Shown here piece after piece: positions 57,791 through 64,000 of a stretch of DNA of 64,000 nt (position 1 is the first letter of the stretch; the number at the start of each line of letters is the position of its first letter). The translations under genes were made by a program, and so were the position numbers. The notes under the pieces were generated by a model. That model was not told where the DNA came from and ran no database searches. It saw nothing but the letters and a program-made list of their open reading frames with translations. The stretch is from Limnoperna fortunei (lineage: Eukaryota; Mollusca; Bivalvia; Mytilida; Modiolidae): contig OX104119.1 of NCBI GenBank assembly GCA_944474755.1, positions 310,001-374,000 on the forward strand. The letters are read 5' to 3'.

Positions 57791-59126
57791 GGTATAGTCA
57801 GGCACATCAAACCATAATGACAGATGGTGCTGTCAGGCATATCAAACCATGATGACTAATGGTGAGTAAGGCACATCAAACTTGGATGACAGATGGTGTA
57901 TTTGGGCACATCAAACCATGACGACAGATGGTGTTGAGAATCACATCAAGCCATTAGGACAGATGGTTAAGTCAAGCATACCTAACCATAATGACAGATG
58001 GTTTAATCAGGTACATCAAACTTGATGACAAATGGGGGTTTAGTCAGGAACATTAGACCATGATGACTGATGGTGAAGTCAGGTACATCTAACTATGATG
58101 ACAGATGCTGTAGTCAGGTACATCAAACCATGATGACAGATGGTGTTGTCAGGCACATCAAACCATGATGACTGATGGTGAGTAAGGCACATCAAACTTG
58201 GATGACAGATGGTGTATTTGGGCACATCAAGCCATGATGACAGATGTTGTTGTCAGGCACATGAAACCATGATGACTGATGGTGACGTCAGGTACATCTA
58301 ACCATGATGACAGATGGTGTAGTCAGGTACATCTAACCATGATGACAGATGGTATAGTCAGGTACATCAAACTTGATGACAGATGGTGAAGTGAGATACA
58401 TTAAACCATGATGACAGATGGTGTTGTCAGGTTCATCAAACCATGATGACAGATGGTATAGTCAGGTATATCAAACTTGATGACAGATGGTGTAGTCAGG
58501 CACATCAAAACCATGATGACAGATGGTGTAGTCAGGCACATCAAAACCATGATGACTGATGGTGAAGTCAGGTACATCTAACCACGATGACAGATGATGT
58601 AGTCAGGTACATCAAACCATGATGACTGATGGTGTTGTCAGGCACATCAAACCATGATGACTGATAGTGAGTAAGGCACATCAAACTTTAATGACAGATG
58701 GTGTATTTGGGCACATCACAATTGAAGACAGATGGTTTAGTCAGGCATATTAAAACATGATGACAGATGGTGTTGAGAAGCACATCAAGCCATGATGACA
58801 GATGGTGTTGTCAGGCACATCAAACCATGATGACTGATGGTGAAGTCAGGTACATCAAACTTGAGGAAAGATGGTGCAGTGGGATACATCAAACCATGAT
58901 GACAGATGGTGTTGTCAGGTACATCAAACCATGATGACAGATGGTATAGTCAGGTATATCAAACTTGATAACAGATGGTGTAGTCAGGTACATCTAACCA
59001 TGATGACAGATGGCAGTCAGGTACATCAAGCCATGATGACAGATGGTGTAGCTGGGCACATCAAACCATGATTACAGATGGTGAAGTCAGGTAGATGACT
59101 GTTGGCAGTGAAGTAGAAGACAAACC
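57791..59126. repeat. Degenerate right edge of the array
   Basis: Units become more variable in sequence and length: GTATTTGGGCACATC, GAGTAAGGCACATCAAACTTGG, TTGAGGAAAGATGG, AAATGGGGGTTTAG and TGGCAGTCAGG. The last recognisable unit (about 59,066-59,093) is followed by GATGACTGTTGGCAGTGAAG ending in GACAAACC near 59,126, best read as one decayed unit. The border to unique AT-rich DNA is abrupt, with no transposon end visible. Confidence 0.85.
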
Positions 59127-59440
59127 TTGATTTCTCTCAAACATATTGTTCATCAGACAAAGTGGCTTAAGTACTCAAGAACTCTCTGAAATATAGTGTA
59201 TTTTATTTCATTTAATTACTATCAATAATTTTGTTTCAAAAAGTTAAAGATAACTACAAAAGTTTTACGCTCTTTTAGGTATAAGAACTTTTTCATCAGA
59301 ATAATATTAAATTTTTTTTTTTCATAAAGTTTCATGTTTTAAAAATTATAGCAAGTCATCTACATGTATATATAAAATAAATTCATTTTAATATTAAGTA
59401 CAATTTTCATACAGGACTTTAACCATATATTATCATACCT
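59127..59440 (-). other. Probable 3' untranslated region and end of the split gene
   Basis: This AT-rich stretch lies between the array border and the stop codon at 59,441. It contains an 11-T run at 59,312-59,322 and no further open frame in phase with the exon. On the minus strand it holds one canonical poly(A) signal. The assignment as 3'-UTR is inferred from position only. A possible donor-like GTATGATA directly after the stop codon (59,430-59,437) means an intron in the untranslated region cannot be excluded. Confidence 0.5.
59202..59207 (-). promoter_or_regulatory. Candidate poly(A) signal AATAAA
   Basis: The plus strand reads TTTATT, giving AATAAA on the minus strand, 233 bp downstream of the TGA stop of the terminal exon. 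Cleavage 10-30 nt further on would place the transcript end near 59,175-59,192, about 50-65 bp from the satellite edge. Hexamers are common in AT-rich DNA, so only position and strand support it. Confidence 0.45.
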
Positions 59441-59601
59441 TCAGTTGCAGTACTTATTCATTCTGTTTTGGTACAATCTTCTTGTTTTATTTCTCTCATT
59501 CATAATTTTATTTTTTATTGTCTGTAATTTCTTATTGATATCAGATATATCTGTCAAAACTTCTGGATGCATGTTTACAAAAGCAATGATCTTTTTCTTG
59601 C
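59441..59601 (-). CDS. Terminal coding exon of an unidentified split gene (Myb/SANT-like tail?)
   Basis: On the minus strand a pyrimidine-rich tract ending TTTTTATTGACAG precedes the exon. The exon starts with GC, completing a glycine codon left open by the upstream exon. It then encodes 52 residues to a TGA at 59,443-59,441. It opens with KKKIIAFVNMHPEVL, continues through a lysine-rich helix-like stretch (KLQTIKNKIMNERNK), and ends NRMNKYCN. Joined to the upstream exon it gives GSLPGKKKIIAF across the splice. The W..(E/K)..V..F..YI...LPGK..I..F...P.VL...IKNKI.NER layout resembles short Myb/SANT-like tails I recall at the C-termini of many uncharacterised invertebrate proteins. That resemblance is from memory and untested. 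The protein is strongly basic, so nucleic-acid binding is possible. The gene reads toward the satellite array. Confidence 0.7.
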
Positions 59602-61293
59602 CTGTCAATAAAAAAATATAATACTGAACAAATGCATAGTATAGATTACCTCAAGATATCATAAAACTGCTATCATACACATTATACTCATGTACAAGTG
59701 ATATAACTTAACTATTCATCAACGCATGAGGTTAACAGAGGCTTTGTGTAACAAACATAAATTTCTATAACATAAGGATATTTCATATCTAATATCAAAA
59801 TGATATTTTATTTCAAAAAGACATGCTTGCAACTTTATTTTTCAGATAATTAAAAGGGTTATTTGATTGGATGTCTGCTTCATGTCCAGCATGCAGTATT
59901 TCAAATATACTCAGGAGGGGAGAACAAGTTACAAACAACATATCAATTTGGAAAATACAGATTAAAGGTCAAAAACTTTGAAAGCCACTGGTGAGATATA
60001 GGGTTTGGTAGAGGTGAAACAATTCACCGAAGTTTCAATGATTCTCGGTATGCTTCGACACTGATTTAGGTTCAGAACAATTTTGACAATCAAATTTTTT
60101 GCGTGTTATAAAATAATTGTCCAAATTAAATGTTAACTAAAAATTATAGCTTTTCTTCACTACACAGCTTGAATCCTGAGCTTGCCTTATCATGGTCCCA
60201 CTTTGTCTGTGTTCACCATAACAAAAAGCAAAGTTAAGTCACCCTATCTTTTTGAACAGTTATCTTATGTCACCTTTCATCCTAATATGACTTCCTGCTT
60301 TAGCTATGTAAACAAATTCGTCTCCAAATTCCATAATTTTATTTTATTGGAATGTTGACTATATATGGAAATGTTTGATATAAGAAGACTGATAAGTTAA
60401 TCATTTTGTTCTGGTCATTTGTTGGTACTTTATCCTCATTAAAAAGGACAAGTTTCTAAGTCGAATTCTGAACTAGCATAGCCCTGCTCCTTGAATAGAA
60501 TCGTGGACATAAAAGCTGTTGGCTAGATGACAAACCAAAAAAATGAGGGTTTAAATATTTTGCTTCCCTGAAGTTAACAAAAATATGAATCATATCGAAA
60601 TGTATCGAAATGTATCGAATCATCACCCTTGTATCGTGATACATATCGTATCCTGGGTAGGTTTATCGTTAAAGCCTAGCGCTTGGGTAGGTGTGAAAAA
60701 TTTAGCCTTTTGTAGTGGCTAAAACAAGCCTACTTTTATTAAAATTAAAAAAAAGGTCTTTATCATGCAAAGAGCAGAACATTTAAATTGCAGCTATTCC
60801 TGCATGACTCAGGATGGAAAGGGGGTGAGGCATAAATTTAAACACATGCAAAAAAACATCCCACCAAGAGAATTTGGAAATATTAACATAAGCAATTCTT
60901 AATGCAATTGGGCTTATTGCTTTTGTGTTGTATAGACCATTATAGGGTATACCTATACTGTTCCCTTGGGTTTACCCGAGTCACGCATGAATAGCTGCTA
61001 TTTAAATGTCCAGCTCTTTCTGATTAGGAGCTTTAAAGAAAACAGATTAAAGCAGTTTTCTAAACAGCTGTTATCTATTTTTGGAATTGATTGAGCAATA
61101 GGTAGAAAATACCTGACAGGTCATTGTTTTTTGACTAAAAGTTTCTGTGATACCTAGCAAATATCTTCCACCCCTTTTATTTTTTTTGTTAGCCCTACAT
61201 ATCTATTTTCTTGAGAACAGTATGTTTATTTTTATTCTAATTAATTAATCAAACAGAAACATGTTACTCTCCTATATTTCATCCACAGCTTAC
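59602..61293 (-). other. Intron of the split gene
   Basis: This 1,692-bp intron has a consensus donor (CAG|GTAAGC at the 61,293 end) and acceptor (TTATTGACAG at the 59,602 end) on the minus strand. It joins exons in compatible phase (1 nt plus 2 nt). It is AT-rich and holds a fragment of a TATCG-rich dispersed repeat near 60.6 kb. No other exon, RNA gene or open frame with coding character was seen in it. Confidence 0.7.
60587..60678. mobile_element. TATCG-rich dispersed repeat fragment (hAT-type MITE-like)
   Basis: The stretch contains TATCG six times, including GTATCGTGATACATATCGTA and an ending GTTTATCGTTAAAGCCTA. This resembles the subterminal TATCG motifs and the (C/T)AGGGGTGTAACGATA-type ends of widespread non-autonomous hAT elements. 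Only one candidate end is seen and no target-site duplication was found, so it is called a fragment. It lies inside the intron. Confidence 0.4.
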
Positions 61294-61401
61294 CTGGTAA
61301 TGAACCTTTAGAGTCTAGTGAAGATGTGTCCATGATGTACTCATAAAAAAATTCTTTCACAATTCTTTGATCTTTCTCATTCCACTGTACATATGCTCGA
61401 G
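61294..61401 (-). CDS. Internal coding exon of the same split gene
   Basis: This 108-bp exon is bounded by GATTTCAG on its 5' side and CAG|GTAAGC on its 3' side, on the minus strand. Of the three frames, the one that joins the terminal exon is fully open. It has 2 nt of a split codon, then 35 residues beginning RAYVQWNEKDQRIVKEFF and ending SLDSKGSLP, then one G that joins the next exon's GC as glycine. Aromatic and acidic residues (W6, F17, F18, Y19, Y21) followed by LPGK at the junction suggest a small helical, possibly Myb/SANT-like segment. The protein's start and main domains are upstream of this exon. No acceptable preceding exon was found between 61,405 and 64,000, so they probably lie beyond the window. 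Confidence 0.7.
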
Positions 61402-61889
61402 CTGAAATCAAATCATTTGTATAAAAAAATTACTATATATGTCCTATAAAAAACTGTTACAACTTTTGCTTGCCTTAAAAAAGAACAGAATGACTTCATA
61501 TAGCACATATGTCAGATATGTATAATCCTCATTATCTATTTATCAAGCATCCTCAAATGTTTCAAATGTATATATATGAATGTCCCATCAACCAGCGATT
61601 GCTTAACAAGAGTTAAAACAAATCAATATTATACAAGACAGAAGCATTATATTCCCAGGAATAAGGCCAAATAAAATAGATTTAAGGTTCTCATGGCAAC
61701 CCACATTCATTTTCTTCAAACATATTGCTGATTTTATCTCTCTTCTTTTTTTCCACAAATGTTGGGCAAAAAAAAGGTTCAATTGGCTTCTATATCTAGT
61801 GCAACTCTGCATTCAGAAAAATCTCATAACTTTGCTAACTTGTATAATAATGGTCAAAAAGTACATGTATAAAGTTTAGACAAAAGTTT
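61402..61889. other. AT-rich non-coding DNA, no feature seen
   Basis: Probably the next intron of the minus-strand gene. It contains only short AT-rich microsatellite-like pieces (for example TATATATATG near 61,568). A 69-codon open frame on the minus strand (61,603-61,812) has no splice logic or recognisable motif and is treated as chance. Confidence 0.5.
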
Positions 61890-63200
61890 AAATGTAAAGG
61901 AATCAGAATTGTAAAGCAAGTGCTTTATTAAACTAGGAATCATATACAATTTGTTAAAAGAATTTTTAGGGTCTTTGTCAAAAATCTGTAAGAGGAATTT
62001 TTAACACAAAAATAAGGCATCTAATGGGACATTAAATGATACCCCACCACGTTGCATAGTTTAAATATCAATGAACTCATTTTACTGAATGACAAACCAC
62101 CTATAGGAACAGCCAAGCAAGATACCAGTCTATCTCAGAATACAATTTTTAACTTGACCTTGTACCTATATAAAATGATTTCAAGTAATCTTTTGAAAAC
62201 TGCCAATTTTGACAAGGTTTTTTTAATTGACCATACACAACTACAAATTGGATTGTGATGTAAATTGAACTTCACCCTAATTTCACAAAATCAATTGACA
62301 CCTTTTCAAGAAATCATCTGGCCAACCGAGGAAGGATGGACACTTAAATCCAAGAGAGTGCATCACACAATACCATGTCATAATTAAAGTCTATTATCCA
62401 TAAAATTTGCTAAAAAATGTTACCATGTCTAGAAAATAAAGGCAATTACATGAGATCTGGTGAACAACTCTAATGTGTGTGCAATCTTTCTATGAAGTTT
62501 CAGGACTATGGGACTAGAGCTGTAAGAGGAGTTGATTACACTAAAATGGTACCCTCTTCTGTAAAATTGGCTGAAAACTTACTAATAGTTCACAAGTCTT
62601 AAGGGTCTGATTATTACGAGTTGGTTTACACTAAACTGGTACCCATTCTTTCTGAAAGCTTGCCCTACTTCACCATAATATAACCAAAGTTGCACAAACC
62701 AAACAAATGAACAGTCACAATTTGAAGTTGGTATACTGGATTAAAAAACCTTTAAATAACTGTTTCATATTAACACTGTTCATTATTTGAAATGAACGTA
62801 AGTTTAACCAGTTACATTTAATGCAGATTAAGCAAAAACAAAATGCAAAAGTATGAAATGGTTAAGATGCAAAGCAAGTTCCTAAATAAATAGGGAATGG
62901 TTTACAATTTTTTGGAAGAACGGAAGGAGTGGATTACACAAAATAGGTGCTGTCTTTTGCAAAAACCTGAAAAATGACAGAAGTTCCCAAGTATGGAAAA
63001 TTAGTAAAAAAAAATCCTCGAACAATTCCATAATTCCAGGTGCACAACTTCAATTCAAGTGCAACCTTTCTGTGAAGTTTCAGAGGTGTTGGTTGAAAAC
63101 TGCTGGACCTCACCATACAATTATCAGAGTTTCATGCAACTCAACCATGAAGTGCCAACTTGGTCAAAAATACCTCCCTCATCTGATTTTAGGCCAATAA
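61890..63200. repeat. Diverged direct copies of a dispersed repeat
   Basis: At least three old copies of one sequence are visible. AAAGCAAGTGCTTTATTAAA then TAGGAATCATATACAATTTG at 61,913-61,954 parallels CAAAGCAAGTTCCTAAATAA then TAGGGAATGGTTTACAATTT at 62,871-62,910. AGAGGAGTTGATTACACTAAA at 62,526 parallels AAGGAGTGGATTACACAAAAT at 62,924 and GAGTTGGTTTACACTAAA near 62,618. TGCAATCTTTCTATGAAGTTTC at 62,480 parallels TGCAACCTTTCTGTGAAGTTTC at 63,060. ACTTCACCATAATATAACCA near 62,668 parallels CCTCACCATACAATTATCAG near 63,109. Similar non-coding repeats are familiar from bivalve genomes; the family name is not known to me. It contains no coherent coding region. Confidence 0.55.
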
Positions 63201-63769
63201 AAAGACATTAACTTTTATGTGGTGTTAGTCGTAACCATTTAAAACTGTACTAACTGACTTTGACCATTTTCTCCAACAAGGACACAAGCCAAAGTTTAAG
63301 ATAATGTCTTACTGGAGTTTTAAAACCCAAATTTTTCACTATTACAGTTATGCCTTTGAAAAAAGTGAAAATGTTTTGTAAGCCGTATAGCAAAATAGTT
63401 TCCAAACAGATAAAAAATACAAGAATGTTATATTGTTCAACAACCAGGCTAGAACAATTCAGATACTTTTACCCTTTTGTGACTATGTACTACTAATTCT
63501 GGACACATAAAAAATCATAAGGAACATTTATTTTTAGTTTCATATACATGAACAATTATAATATATTTAAGTGTTCATAGAGCAAATGTTGAGAATATGT
63601 TATAATAGTATTTCATATTTACAATTACAATTTATTAAAAATCTAAATAAGTACAATGTAATTTTAATAATATTTAGCTTATGTATTATTATGTGTCCCT
63701 TACCTCCCCAACCACCACCTTACCCCAAGAATTTGCCAAATAATAAGACATGCACATGTTAATTGCAAC
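63201..63769. other. AT-rich non-coding DNA, no feature seen
   Basis: Nothing convincing was found on either strand. A CCTTACCTCCCC stretch near 63,700 could mimic a minus-strand splice donor, but no open frame with coding character precedes it. The 63-codon plus-strand open frame at 63,571-63,762 is low-complexity and hydrophobic by AT-richness and is not called. Confidence 0.5.
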
Positions 63770-63991
63770 TTAGGGCTATTCCAGATAAAAATGTCTCCTG
63801 GGGCAGAGCACACTTGAAATAAAGAGGTACCTCCAATAGATTTAAATTAAAATTTAACCCCCCCCACCCTTTACAAATTTCCTATATCATTTTTTTTTTA
63901 TATTCCGCCCAACAAACTTCAATATGCAAATTGTATCCCTCACCTACCCATTATTTTAATCGATGGCATCCTGCCCTGGGGACAGCCCTTA
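63770..63991. mobile_element. Short non-autonomous DNA transposon (PIF/Harbinger-like MITE)
   Basis: A 216-bp segment (63,773-63,988) begins GGGCTATTCCAG and ends with the imperfect inverse of GGGCTGTCCCCAG. It is flanked on both sides by TTA (63,770-63,772 and 63,989-63,991). A 3-bp TTA/TAA target duplication with GGGC-type inverted ends is characteristic of PIF/Harbinger elements. The interior has C-run and T-run tracts and no open frame, so it would need a transposase from elsewhere. The inverted ends match only partly, so it is an old or degraded copy. Confidence 0.55.
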
Positions 63992-64000
63992 GTTAATCAA

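Larger units (their letters stand above)
1..59126. repeat. 35-bp satellite/minisatellite array, left end outside the window
   Basis: Head-to-tail copies of a 35-bp unit run without interruption from the first base. The core is ATGATGACAGATGGTG and the more variable second half is TAGTCAGGCACATCAAACC. Consensus composition is A12 G9 C7 T7 (about 46% GC, no CpG), clearly richer in GC than the right flank. Common variants are CTGATGG for CAGATGG, CATATCAACC for CACATCAAACC, GAAGAGAGACACATAAAACC, a 34-bp form with GGTGAGTCAGG, and a 32-bp form with AACATCAAATGATGAC that lacks CCA. All units lie in the same orientation. No unrelated insertion longer than a unit is seen. Units are clear to about 59,100, and one degenerate final unit ends near 59,126. 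I do not recognise it as a named satellite family. The unit and period are certain; the function is unknown. Confidence 0.98.

Noticed and set aside
58871..59071. 66-codon plus-strand open frame at the array edge
   Set aside because: It is made of degenerate 35-bp units read on the other strand, with no coding character.
1..59126. CRISPR array (35-bp repeats)
   Set aside because: The repeats abut directly with no unique spacers between them, and the flank has eukaryotic splice signals and no cas genes.
1..59126. Tandem C/D-box snoRNA-like motifs (ATGATGA with CTGA in variant units)
   Set aside because: ATGATGA fits a C box and CTGA a D box, but in the variants they lie almost adjacent and in the wrong order and spacing for a guide RNA. 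There are no terminal stems. The similarity is a by-product of a short common core.
1..59126. Centromeric CENP-B box or telomeric TTAGGG repeats
   Set aside because: Neither motif occurs in the consensus unit. A centromeric role cannot be judged from sequence alone.
60456..60644. 62-codon minus-strand open frame
   Set aside because: It overlaps the TATCG-rich dispersed repeat in the intron and has no splice or domain support.
61603..61812. 69-codon minus-strand open frame
   Set aside because: It lies in AT-rich probable intron, with no acceptor or donor in a phase fitting the exon at 61,294 and no recognisable motif.
62052..62258. 68-codon plus-strand open frame
   Set aside because: It falls within the diverged dispersed-repeat region, with AT-driven composition and no motif.
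62934..63116. 60-codon minus-strand open frame
   Set aside because: It is translated from the decayed dispersed repeat; the paralogous segments do not keep the frame.
63571..63762. 63-codon plus-strand open frame with proline-rich end
   Set aside because: Low complexity in AT-rich DNA; the proline run comes from a CCACCACC tract.

Overview
The window is dominated by one eukaryotic satellite/minisatellite array. It covers about 92% of the sequence, from base 1 (already inside the array) to about 59,126. The basic unit is 35 bp. Its core reads ATGATGACAGATGGTG, followed by TAGTCAGGCACATCAAACC. At 35 bp per unit this is roughly 1,690 units. The remaining 4.9 kb (59,127-64,000) is AT-rich single-copy and dispersed-repeat DNA. 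It contains two GT-AG-bounded exons in a matching phase on the minus strand, so the organism is an animal-type eukaryote. Dispersed non-coding repeats and a short TTA-flanked inverted-repeat element on the right resemble those I know from bivalve mollusc genomes. That taxonomic guess is an inference, not something the sequence proves.

The array is not uniform. It is a mosaic of nested higher-order repeats (HORs) at many scales: 0.94-kb repeats at the left; 0.34-1.2-kb spaced copies at 4.3-7.7 kb; a 1,534-bp tandem duplication at 8.3-11.4 kb; a 3.4-kb HOR in three copies (about 13.6-24.1 kb) and two more (about 31-36.9 kb); a 4.3-kb block duplicated 16,106 bp away (11.3-15.6 and 27.4-31.7 kb); an 1,818-bp tandem duplication (24.1-27.7 kb); four blocks of an exact 105-bp trimer; a 5.75-kb-offset duplication (36.3-40.7 and 42.0-46.4 kb) containing a 1,398-bp tandem duplication; a 2,587-bp duplication (44.1-49.1 kb); and 1,633-bp and about 3,455-bp duplications (49-56.6 kb). 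The last 1.3 kb is visibly degenerate, as expected at a satellite edge.

The many short minus-strand open frames in the array are not genes. They are readings of the 35-bp unit, which advances the frame by 2 nt per copy and so cycles through all three frames every 105 bp. The only convincing coding sequence is the 3' end of a split gene on the minus strand (exons 61,294-61,401 and 59,441-59,601). It ends in a stop codon and has an AATAAA signal about 75 bp from the array, so it is transcribed toward the satellite. Its 5' exons are not recognised and probably lie beyond the window. I see no RNA genes, CRISPR array, operon or multi-gene system.
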